From Solen grandis (Eukaryota > Mollusca > Bivalvia > Adapedonta > Solenidae): DNA of 64,000 nucleotides. The stretch covers positions 58,352,516-58,416,515 of the forward strand of contig CM037783.1 in assembly GCA_021229015.1 (NCBI GenBank). Direction: 5' to 3'. Shown here one piece after another: positions 1-10,112 of this stretch. The stretch's first letter is position 1. Every line of letters begins with the position of its first letter. The position numbers and the translations under genes are program-made. The notes beneath the pieces are model-generated. The model saw nothing but the letters and a program-made list of their open reading frames with translations. It was not told where the DNA came from and did no database searches.

Positions 1-2129
1 GGACAAACAGACAGATAGACAGATATACTCACGTGTATTCAGAGGACTCCAATCGTTGATATCGTCTGTCCGTGTGTATCTTGTTTGGATTGACTTCGAT
101 TTCTCCGAATGATGAGTTCTCTGTTAATCGAAACAGTTTGATGATTTTTTTTTTCGATTATCACTTTTCTTAGATAAACCTAAATCAAGTTCGATTCCGG
201 TTTTGGAAACTTTATTAAGCATATGATGTTTGACAGATGTTATATCGGCGATCTGATCTACAACTAATATTAAAGATTTGATCTTTAAAGAGATTTATGT
301 AGATTTAGAACTTTAGAACAATATGATAAAAAAAACCTCTCAGCATACCGGTAGGTTATATTTATAGAAACATCTTAAACGAGTTAGATTTAAAACCATT
401 TACACATTTCTAATGTCGTAGACAACCAACAAATCTTACATAGAAACAACAATTGAAATTAGGAAAAGTGTTGATAAAATGAAAAAGAAACCTTTCCAAA
501 GATAAAACTCTGATTTCATGTAGAAGGAGATGTACATCTTGACTCTTCAAGAGATCGTTTGATGTCATTTACATGACGTCATCATCGTCATCATTAAACG
601 TCATAAACATCAACACGGGATTGTTTACATTAATTTCAGAATAGAAAGAAAGAGGAACAAAGAACATATTCATATTTAGCTAACAGCTTCTAGCTTATTA
701 TGAGAGCTGATGCTATAAAGAATAGAGTATTGAGAATTGAAGATGATTGTTTAAAGATGATTCCGCTTTACTTTCAAATAAATCTTTACTTTTCGAAACG
801 TTAATTCTATAAAACTATATCTGCGTAAGTGTACTGGTAACAGTTTAATATTGCTGAAGAAATGAAGAGCTAGAGTGCAAACACAGTGAAATCTGGTATT
901 TTTCATATTAAAGGGGCCACGGAACCTGAGCTTATTAATGGATAATAGTCATAATCGAAATTGGCCGATAGATACGGAAATACACATTTTCATAAAGTTT
1001 GAAAAAGATTGGTTAAGAACTGTTCAGATATTAGAGTGCAAAAAAATCTAACTACGGACGATGGAAGGACGCCGGGCGGACGGTCGTCGGACATTGATCG
1101 ACCCTAATAAATTATTCTGAGCACATTTATTTTGCTAACGAAGTAACAAATCTAGGGTTTGGTGCAAACTAGTGTATCTCTTTCTTTATTTATATGTACT
1201 TACTATTGTTTTGCGCCTAGCCCGTGATATACATACTGGATAATTGAATGCTCTAAACATACACGCGAAGAAATTGTTCAATAGGTAAAACTGAAAACAA
1301 AATGATCAGATTTGAAGTTTCATTATACAAAAATGATTGCAAGTAAAATTGAAAGTAGTCAGCAACAAAGTTTCCAAGGAGCAATGTTGTACGAGGGCTG
1401 TCCGAGGAAATCGTAGAACCATTCGTAGAATAAATCATTTGGGGAAATCAACGAGAAGGTAACATATGATTGCTTAACTTTTTCTTGATATGCTGTTTTA
1501 CTTGCATAAAAATGTCTTTGAAAACAAGTGAAAGACTGTACATTTAACAACACTACCATTCAATTCACGGCGCATGCCGTTAACGTTAAAAAGGATAACG
1601 TCATCATACTGACGGCGACGTCTAGCTTTTCTCTTTGTAATCTCTTCCGTGGGAATCACATGGGTACCGCGTTACCCATTTCTTGTATACATTATTTAAT
1701 CACTGTTCTCTGAGCGTCCTTTTATACTTCCGGTTAACGGATGACATACCGTATGGCCTACCGATTATCGAACATAGTTCTGCTTTCAGCTTTGGAAATT
1801 AGGCAAATTCCAGCGGCATAAGTTCCGGTGAATATAATATATGATCAAGCCGCTGAAACCTGAGTACTTTGATTTCTATCTTAGTTATGTTTTTATGGCA
1901 AGAAATATTATCCTGGTTCTTTAAATCATTCACAAGGTGGTATGGGCGCTGTTTCCTTATACCGTAGAGTAGGTCGCGGTGCTACTCAAATCACATAAAT
2001 AGTTTGATCGTGCAGATATTTCCTATCATTATTTTGAACATTCACTTAATACAGATAAACCATTTGTAGTTAGTATTCCAATAAGTTAACTTGTTATTAT
2101 AAGAATTTGCATATATACAGTTGGGACTC
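1..2129. other. Gene-free AT-rich stretch
   Basis: No exon with credible splice sites was found. The stretch opens with a short GACA/GATA-rich simple repeat. The segment near 900-1,110, ending in GGACGCCGGGCGGACGG-type sequence, looks like a dispersed bivalve repeat end, but no second copy is in the window. Small open frames here are short and lack coding character. Confidence 0.5.
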
Positions 2130-2705
2130 TTTATGTCGACATCGCGAGTCTCGTCATTTAGTATATCTCGACATACTTTGAAAGTCACGACTTTTTTTCT
2201 ATTAATTTATAGATAAAATCCATTCTTATCTCGACATTTTATATCTCGACATTTCTTATATGTCGACGTATTCTTTTGGTCCCGATGGGTAAATTCTCAC
2301 CGGAATCTATGTGTTTATCTCGACACGTGCCGACACGGTCACGGACGCGATAATATTCAGTATTGCTGCAGCAAATTTTCACACTTTCATAGATTATGTT
2401 CCCAACCACCGCAATGGACACGCTTAACTAAATCATATAAAGTGTGAACTGGTGATCTAACGTCGACGCTATTTGGCAGATTCGCAGCGAGTATACCAAA
2501 AGAGAGTTGCATCATCAACTTCCAAAAAACTAATTTCAGGTTTTAACATATAAGACAAGATTTTTATTATGCATATAGGGCCTAATTGCCTAAAAGACAA
2601 ATTGCGTCAAATATATGTGCATTCGTGAATAATTGTTTACATGGTTCCAGGTATATGTAAATTCATATGTCGACATACTCATATCTCAACATAAAAATGA
2701 TGATT
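2130..2705. repeat. Cluster of TCGACAT motifs, possible MITE
   Basis: ATGTCGACAT, TATCTCGACAT and related words recur at about 2,133, 2,163, 2,226, 2,240, 2,258, 2,313 and 2,668. The outermost copies are ATGTCGACATCGCGAG at the left and CATATGTCGACATACTC at the right. The words occur in both orientations, as expected for subterminal repeats of a small inverted-repeat element. No target-site duplication could be fixed, so the boundaries are approximate. Confidence 0.35.
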
Positions 2706-2738
2706 TCTTAAACTAGTTTCGACTGTATAATAATTTGC

Positions 2739-2798
2739 GTTGCTGATGAAACGGGGATATATAGCATAAGTTATGTATGCCCCCGTTTCATCTGCAAC
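2739..2798. repeat. Hairpin-forming inverted repeat
   Basis: The left arm GTTGCTGATGAAACGGGG and the right arm CCCCGTTTCATCTGCAAC are reverse complements with one mismatch, around a loop of roughly 24 bases. It stands alone, with no flanking TE ends recognised. Confidence 0.6.
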
Positions 2799-3720
2799 TT
2801 CACGTATTGCTTAGCTTCGGTCTTTGTCATTGACGCCCTTCACTGTTGAAATATTTGTCTCATCACTGTACGCAGTGTGACCGCACTGTCCAGGTTTGGA
2901 TCATCCTTGTGAAAATCGCCCATGTCATTTAAACACTATCTGGTTAGAAAGTTGTGTACCTTTCCGTATTTAAAAGGTGCCCATAAGATGCTGTCGGAGT
3001 CATCCCGGCTTGATAATTTAGTTCAAAAGCGATTTGCGCGCCATGTCTTCAACTGACGTTATCATTTATTGTTCTTACCGTATCCGTTGTTTTTATTAAA
3101 AAAATAATTTCCAACCGACTGAAGTGTAAACTTTTAGTTAATGACACAACGTCACGTCATTATAATTTTTCAGTCTATATACGAGCGTTTCCGCGAAATT
3201 ATTATTTAAATATACTGATATACAAATATACATGCCCGAGAAATATAACGGAAAATGGCGCGCGCCGAAGATATGTGGGGTATTTTTTGCTAAATTCTTG
3301 TACACAGTCATGATTTTAGTCCTATAAACGTATTACACATTAGGTTATATCATTGAACAACATTACTGGACAGTTTTGCATGTGGTTGGCGTCGTTTTAT
3401 TTGATACAGAATTTATTCCACGATTTACTGCGACAACCCTACATCAGGGTAACGGCGCAACAACCTATGTATATAATATAAACTATGCAAGTTAATAATG
3501 AGGAAGTAACAAATAAATAAGGGCTGCGTATAATAGTTATCTTGTACTCAGAATGATATGTTAAGAGATCGGAGCCATGTGATTTTCTTGCATTAAAATG
3601 TTTGATTTCTTTTCAACTGATTTCATCTGAATCCGTGTTTTTATTTAGATATCGAGATTGAAACAGTGATATTTTTTTCCTAACCATTAAATTTATTACA
3701 GTCGAAACCAGTGTCCATAC
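2799..3720. other. Presumed intron or downstream sequence of the RRM-like gene
   Basis: The exon ending at 3,721 has a clean donor, so the gene continues to lower coordinates. No following exon with matching phase was identified here. A minus-strand frame near 2,860-2,925 (starting MGDFHKDD) is open but lacks a convincing acceptor and donor. Confidence 0.4.
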
Positions 3721-3846
3721 CTTTTTCAGACGAGGCTTTATTTTCTTTCTGCATATGGATGTTCTGTTGTTCAGATGGATCAACTGCGTACACACTGATA
3801 GGTTGTCCAACCATAATCTTAGGAACACTCAAGGCCTTTTCCGCTC
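3721..3846 (-). CDS. RRM-like gene, coding exon 3
   Basis: 126 bases between acceptor GTAATATAG and donor AAAAG/GTATGG. It encodes 41 codons that finish the RRM-like fold (AEKALSVPKIMVGQPISVYAV) and lead into a Lys/Glu/Ser-rich stretch. Phases agree with exon 2. Confidence 0.72.
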
Positions 3847-5431
3847 CTATATTACACAATAAGAATACAGAATACACACAGACCAAACAAAACCCGAACT
3901 GTCTTTTATGTTTATAGTTACGAACATATCTAGAAAAAGATATGTGTACCTCAATTTCTGCAAATGGAAGTTACAATCTAATTAAAGATAGAATATCCAT
4001 TGACTGAGAAGTCAAGGAACGTACCACAAGAACCATTTTTGGTATTCTATAACACTCTCATCATAGCTTTGTCAAAACGTAAGCAATTAATTTTGAAAAG
4101 GTCATGTTTTTGACTCCAAATATGAAATGCCCACAATTTAATTTCTATTCGAGATTTACATTGTCTAGTTTGTAAATGATTTCAGTAACAATAATAATGT
4201 CTTTTTTTTTTAATCCGCTATTGGAATTACAATGTCGCGTTTGCATTTTTATGATCTGTATGTTTTGTCTAACGACGTAATGACGTAATTGGAATTAAAT
4301 CAGTGCACATTCCATATTAAACTTCAAGTTATTCAAAATAATGAAAAAAAGCATATTAATACTTTTTGAAGCTTTATTAGACACATGGTTTAAATGACGT
4401 ATATTATCTGTGCTGTTTCGACATTCCCAGAAGTAAGCCTTTATTAAAATGCTAAAAAACTGGTACCATTTTGTTTCCTAAGCTCACCTTTAGCTTCAAG
4501 GAACGTCACAAAGGCTTCGCCTTCACACATTGCAACATCCTTTACTCTCTCCTTGGTATAGTTCTCGAAAAACATCGCAATGAAAAGCATATCATGAAAT
4601 GGATCCAGAACTCGAACTGTATTCTTTAAATTTACTTGTCGGCCTGCAGTTTGTCTGGAAGACAACACACCCTGTGGTGGTTCTGTAGGTAATGATTGTT
4701 CTGCACCATCTGTTAAGATATACTAAGTATACACATGGTCCACAGAACATCAATACATCATAATACCCCTCCAAAATAAACAAACATGTAGACTCATAAG
4801 TTAATACATACAATCTGCAGTCTTTGTTAGTTAACCTTTATAACGTATTCTTTTTAACTACAAGTCTAACTTGTTTTCCGTTTTCTTTTGCGTTTAAATA
4901 TGAGTACTAAGAAGCTAATCAATTAAGTGTTAGTGGCACACAGAGTAAACTTAATGTAAAATCCAAATGACAAAATGACAAGACATGGAAACGAAGGGTA
5001 GACAATTGAATTGAATTATTAACGGTATATTCTGCTGTATCTAAAAAAAAAGTGTACTAGTTGCCGTAGATTGCAATGTACATTTTTGTGCTGCAGACAT
5101 TTTCGGACTTGTCAAAAAATAGTTTCCTTTCTTATCACATCGTCATAAGAAATCAATTCTAAATTATGCAGACTGGTGGCTATTCATATTAAATTTTCCT
5201 TACATTACTTGAACATGTCTCACTCCATATTCCTGCAAATGACCTAACACGTATATATCAGATTTAAATATCAGAGTAATTTACATGAATATGTGAATTA
5301 ATTGCCTCGCAATGGAACTATAATAAAGAAGCGTTATAAATGTATACACCAATTTAGCCTATATTCCTCTCACCTCTTGATTTTGAATATGCTGACGCAG
5401 CTCTGTTTGGAGGGTGTCCCTCTTGTGACAT
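3721..5431 (-). CDS. RRM-like domain protein, 5' part (PARP10/14, DTX3L or RBM43 type)
   Basis: Three exons join in phase: 5431-5374, 4709-4488 and 3846-3721, all with GT donors and AG acceptors. They encode 135 residues from an ATG in the context CACCATGT. Residues 1-45 are polar and low-complexity. From about residue 48 comes an RRM-like fold: strand TVRVLDP, helix with MFFENYTKERVKDV, then GEAFVTFLEAKG, AEKAL and a last strand MVGQPISVYAV. The FFEN...V.DV and AFVTF words match the degenerate RRMs at the N-terminus of PARP10/PARP14 and DTX3L, which act in ADP-ribosylation and immune signalling; RBM43 has a similar one. That identity is inference, because the diagnostic catalytic domain would lie outside the recovered exons. 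The gene is open at its 3' side (the last exon ends in phase 1). Confidence 0.72.
4488..4709 (-). CDS. RRM-like gene, coding exon 2
   Basis: 222 bases between acceptor TCTTAACAG and donor AAAG/GTGAGC. It encodes 73 full codons that carry a polar leader and the first two thirds of the RRM-like domain (TVRVLD to AFVTFLEAK). Phase 1 at entry and exit fits both neighbours. Confidence 0.78.
5374..5431 (-). CDS. RRM-like gene, coding exon 1
   Basis: 58 coding bases start with MSQEGHPP and end in phase 1 at donor AAGAG/GTGAG. The full exon probably begins at 5,458, after acceptor GGATTTCAG, which would make the upstream part 5'UTR with an in-frame stop before the ATG. The acceptor coincides with the left edge of a dispersed repeat. 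Confidence 0.6.
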
Positions 5432-5541
5432 GGTGTATCAGTGATACAGGACTAGTCCCTGAAATCCTATAATGGTACACGAGAATGTCCCTGAGTAAAT
5501 GAATTCTGAATTCAATTATTACATCTAAAACATATATATAG

Positions 5542-5692
5542 GATCTGACATGAATTGTTATTTCTTTTAAAAATGTACAAAACCAGTTTATAAAAATGTT
5601 ACTAAGCAAGCCTCTGACGGGCTTAATAACATTTTCATGAACAAGTTTAGTAAACTTTGATCTTAAATGACAATAAATGTCAGATTCATTTT
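5542..5692. repeat. Foldback palindrome, arms about 67 nt
   Basis: The left arm starts GGATCTGACATGAATTG and runs to ATGTTACTAAGC. The right arm runs from GCTTAATAACATTTTCATG to ATGTCAGATTC and is its imperfect reverse complement around a short loop. The same palindrome occurs at about 32,560-32,712 and 53,530-53,685. Confidence 0.75.
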
Positions 5693-7839
5693 ATCACATA
5701 ATATATACCTACCGTAAATCACTATTTGAACAACAAATAAAACATTTAAAAAAATGTAATCAATCACCAAGAAAACGGTTTCAAATAATAACTGAAAATA
5801 ACGATTTAACATGTATATGTTCAATCATTTTCAACACCATATGAATAATGCATATATTTAATCAAAGTAAGTTGCATCAAACGCATTTAATCCAGCTGTT
5901 TAAGTTCAACATAATGCATATATAAAGAATACACTTGCGTGACGCAGGTGGATGATATTCGACCAAAAAGCTATAAGTAACGTGTTAAATGTAAGAACAT
6001 ATGTGATGGCTTTATAGATCCTGTAAAAGTAGCTTGAGCATTATGTCGTATGATACATAAGCTATATTTTTCAACATAATGATATGTCCCAGTATTTATT
6101 CATTAAATATATACAACGGCGCACTATTCAGCATATCATTAATTTTTTATTTGAATGGTATTTATTTATCTTTTTCCTTATATGAAATATAACCATTCGA
6201 TATTTCCCGCTGACACATACGATTCGGTGTGTTTCTGACATACTCTAAGCATATTAACGTTTTAAAGTTAAATGTAGTAACGCCCTCTGTAATGTCTTTG
6301 CAAATGTAAATTTTGCAATTTAAATATTAACTTTCCGATTCAAATATGCAGAATAATATACACTGTTTTTATACCTAAGGTTTTAAGATTTGTAAAAATA
6401 TTTTGAGAAGCAATTTGCAACTATAAAATCGTAGTTTTAATAAATCAAATATTCACAAATATACATACAGCTCAAGCTGAAAAGAAAACACTAATTCCCC
6501 CGAAACGGTGAATGTCTACGTAATTGTGGACACCAAAGCCCATATATACGGATACAAATATCACAATGGTGTTTACACGCGCATTTTAAATCTAAAGTAC
6601 CACATTTCAAATCACCAGTTTGCAGTTATTTTAATGTCAAGAAACACATTCCTTTCGAAATGAAATAGTTTTCAATGATGTATACCTACTTTTAAGACAC
6701 ATCAAAACACTTACGGGGCGGTTTCCGTTTCAGCCTTCGAACCACCGTGTGCAAAATGTGTAGAAACAGGAAGAGGCTACTCGACTATGTTATATACAAC
6801 ATGTAATGTACGAAGCTAGACTTGACTTTAAGAGTGAGTTGTTGCAGAGAGGTAACGATCTTACTATATCTTGCTATATGCGTAAATAAATCAGTGAAGA
6901 CCAATTGTGTGTACTTTTGAACAGGAAGTAAGTACGACGACGTATAAGCTTTATACAGCAAGAAGAAAAATAAGGTCATCTCCTCAGTGTTATTTAATGA
7001 CAACAGCACAATATAACACTATCAATTCAGGAATACATTATCATAAATATGAAATTAATATGAAGTTATGCATTGCTTTCAAGTGTCACACCGCTAATAT
7101 TCTAATATTAAATTTGCATTAGTAATGGTCGGAAACTTGTTATATCTTGTTGAACAGAATATATTCTTTAACTACTCTGTTCCAGAGTCACCGGGTCAAT
7201 GTAAGGGTATTCGAATCTTCAAAATAAAGAAACAATTCATCTTGATTGCAGTTATGCAAATGGTAATAATGGGTAAAAAGGTGGTTTAAAAATGGCCATT
7301 GACTAAGACTATTTGATTTACCTATATGTGTTTATGGCGTCTATCAATGTGACAGTATAAGCATTATGGTAAGTGCATAATTCAGATTAAGAACATAATT
7401 GTCACAGCCTAAATAAAACTTGTATGATCATCATAGCTAGTTTAAGGTTTCATGGGCGCTGCTTATGCATCTTAAGTTACATTTAACGCCGCCTAAAACA
7501 GAGAAAAAATAAAATTAAAATAAATTTTGAAATACACACCTTACTTTAATTTAACCGGGATTGGGGCGATCTTAATGACAGAAACATGCAACGAATCTAT
7601 TTCATTTATAAACAGGGTCGTCTTAATCTCGGAGATAAAACAGGTGAAAGGTGAGACACCGCAAAATTAAAAAAAAAAAAATAAGAAAGTTTTTTTTTTT
7701 CTGACATTACAAATGCCGCTTTGTCACTTTTGTCACAGACGTGAACAGAACTCTGATATTTGATTTCAAATTTACACAGTACCTTATACAGTACCAGTGC
7801 TCCAACATCTGTAAGAAACTGATATCAACCAACGTCTTG

Positions 7840-8530
7840 ATTTTCCATTGGAATGACAGACAATGCCGAGATTCTTCATAACAGTTGGTTCATTGATGAG
7901 TTCCACTTCTTTCTAGATCAACAGTTAAACAAACAGAACCATAAAACTGGGCAGATGTCAAACAAGAATTATTTGTAGAGAAGTCATGTCATGCTGACAT
8001 GCTGAGAAAGTAACAGTCGGGCAACCATCAAATGTAATCGGGTCGTTCTTTTTCCAAGGTCACAAAGAAAACACCGAAACCATCAAAAGAGAACGTTTTT
8101 CGACCCTTTTAAAACACCATTTCCTGCCTGCTCTCCATCGCAAAGTTGCATATGTGACACATACGTGGTTCCAACAAGACGGTGCCGCTCCTCACACTGC
8201 ACAGATTATTCTTCGATAGCTGAGCAAAACACTTGACACATAATTTATTTCCTTGAAGAGGTATCGCCCTTGCGACCCTACTCTTTTGATCTCAGCTCTC
8301 TGATTTTTTTTCTTTGGGACATCACAAGGAAAGTGTTTGCAAGGTACAACCGAAATCAACAGATGAGCTTAAACTATTAGTTACACGTGACATCCGAAAG
8401 ATCACATGTGACATGTGCAAGACTGTCATTACAAACTTCATGAAACGTGTGGAGATGGTTTGTCGCCACAAGGACCTCAATTTGAATACATGCATTGTCT
8501 TCCTAAACGACCCAACTCTTTCAATGGTTT
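7840..8530 (+). pseudogene. Decayed DDE (IS630/Tc1/mariner-type) transposase
   Basis: Fragments in order: SWFIDEFHFFLD with NKQNHK (about 7,883-7,945), which resembles the first catalytic Asp block SDEAHFHL..NKQN; then FFFQG, followed by TWFQQDGAAPHTA (about 8,165-8,205), the second Asp block; then a damaged SPLDFFLWG block near 8,290 where the third acidic residue would fall; and a C-terminal open frame from 8,314 with STDELK, TRDIRKITCDMCKTVITNF and MKRVEMVCRHK, matching the usual C-terminal helix of this family. In-frame stops and shifts separate the blocks, so no active enzyme is encoded. Family assignment comes from motif order. Confidence 0.75.
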
Positions 8531-8843
8531 CAAGTCTTTTGTTTTGTTTTTTGTTTTTGTTTGTTTGTTTGTTTTTTGTTGTTGTTTTTTTACACATCTT
8601 GTGTATTTTATCAGCGATTTGGCTTCAACATTCTTCTTTAAGGCAAATTTTGCTTCACCGGGGTAGTAAACCTATTTAATTTCCCTTTTCCTATTGTATT
8701 CATATCCGTTTCTTGATGAGTTTCGATGAAATCCACATATCAATATTAAATATTCCTGCTATTGACTTTCTTGTAGCTGTTTGTAAATTCCGATTCATAT
8801 ACAATACATCTGCAGATAATTATATATCTCTCTGCAACTTGGA

Positions 8844-9140
8844 AGTTGTGTGCTTATTTTATTTTTTTATGAGGAGCTAATTGTAACGTCAATAAACAAG
8901 TTATCGAGAACATTATTTTGCAGTACCATTAGTGATCTATAAGATATTTGATGTAAACAACGGCAGTTGTGTGCTCATTTTATTGTTTACAGAGGTTGAG
9001 AGTTATTATGAGGAGGTAATTGTAACGTTAATAAACAAGTTATCGAGAACATTATTTTGCAGTACCACTGGTGGCCTATAAGATATGTATCGAGAACATT
9101 ATTATGCAGTACCAATGGTGACCTATAAGACATATGATGC
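8844..9140. repeat. Tandem duplication, two full units and one partial
   Basis: AGTTGTGTGCTTATTTTATT...ATCGAGAACATTATTTTGCAG begins at 8,844 and again at 8,965, a period of about 120. A third partial unit with ATCGAGAACATTATTATGCAG starts near 9,088. Each unit ends in GTACCA..GGTGAYCTATAAGA. The array lies just right of the composite element. Confidence 0.7.
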
Positions 9141-9559
9141 AAAAAAAAAAACAAAAAAAAAAACGCTTTCATATCACCGCGATATCACACTTTAAACAAG
9201 TGCCAAAATATCACATTTTGGCGTAATAAACAAGAAACACAGATCGTTTTAAAATAGAATCTAAATTTCATTTTTAGCTTTAATCGTATAGTTTTAGATA
9301 AGTCGCTTACGCATTTACAAACTTCGTGTGTGAAAACCATACCCTAACCAAAGTCTTACGATATTTCTTCCAAATAGTTAACTCCAACTGCACTTTCCTA
9401 ACAAGCTAGGTGTGACTGCTCAGCTTGAAAGTACATTTTCAATTGTACAACCTATTGATTCTTACTACTTAGTCAAGGCCTACTGGTCAAGGTAGCTAAG
9501 ACTATTAATACCATATTAATATCTTGAACAATATGAACTCTCGCTTGCACATGTACATT
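9141..9559. other. Gene-free spacer
   Basis: An A-rich run lies near 9,140-9,163. Nothing else was recognised between the tandem repeat and the LINE 3' end. Confidence 0.5.
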
Positions 9560-10112
9560 TATTATTTATCTTTATTTCCGCCATAGGTTGACGATTACAA
9601 ATACAATTAATATACAAAACGAAAGAACAAAATTGAATTATATACACACGAGCATACATATATACAAGCATATTAATGATGCAAAAACATACAAACTTTG
9701 ATATTAACAAAGCATGTGAAATAATTTCATAGAAAGTATTTTAAACATGTTACTAAATTAACATTTAGAGAAGAAAAAAAAAAAGATAAATAAAAATGAA
9801 GGATGACATAAGATATAGTAACCATCCCAAAAAGACCGTAACTCCATCGAAACGAAACATGGAGACACAGAGTAGGATGTAATCATGCACAGTAATTTGA
9901 TATTTGCGATATGAACGTATACAGACAAAACAAAAAAAAAACAAAAAAGAATAAGATGATAATAATTAAGAATAAATACTGAATTAATAAATTATTCCAT
10001 TATACATCAATCAATTCGTGAAATGATAAACTAATCAACTTGGTCACACAAATACTATATCAAAACAATTAATGACTGACCGACCGACCGACGGACCAAA
10101 TAAAAGTACATG

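Larger units (their letters stand above)
5457..8650. mobile_element. 3.2-kb composite element, copy 1 (most complete)
   Basis: Long stretches reappear in the same order at 22,299-25,410. Matching blocks include 5,981-6,120, 6,200-6,310, 6,390-6,640, 6,755-6,850, 7,350-7,650 and 8,490-8,630, each easily aligned by eye. The left 0.5 kb is also shared with 32,494-32,890 and 53,529-54,065. It holds a foldback palindrome near the left end and a decayed DDE transposase near the right end. Termini and target-site duplication could not be fixed, so it may be one element or a nest of two. Confidence 0.65.

Noticed and set aside
2850..2930. Minus-strand frame starting MGDFHKDDPNLDSA as exon 4 of the RRM-like gene
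   Set aside because: No credible acceptor or GT donor in the needed phase, although the composition looks coding.
8314..8679. 121-codon ORF as a stand-alone gene
   Set aside because: Its N-terminal part is the C-terminal end of a decayed transposase and its C-terminal part is a translated TTTG simple repeat.
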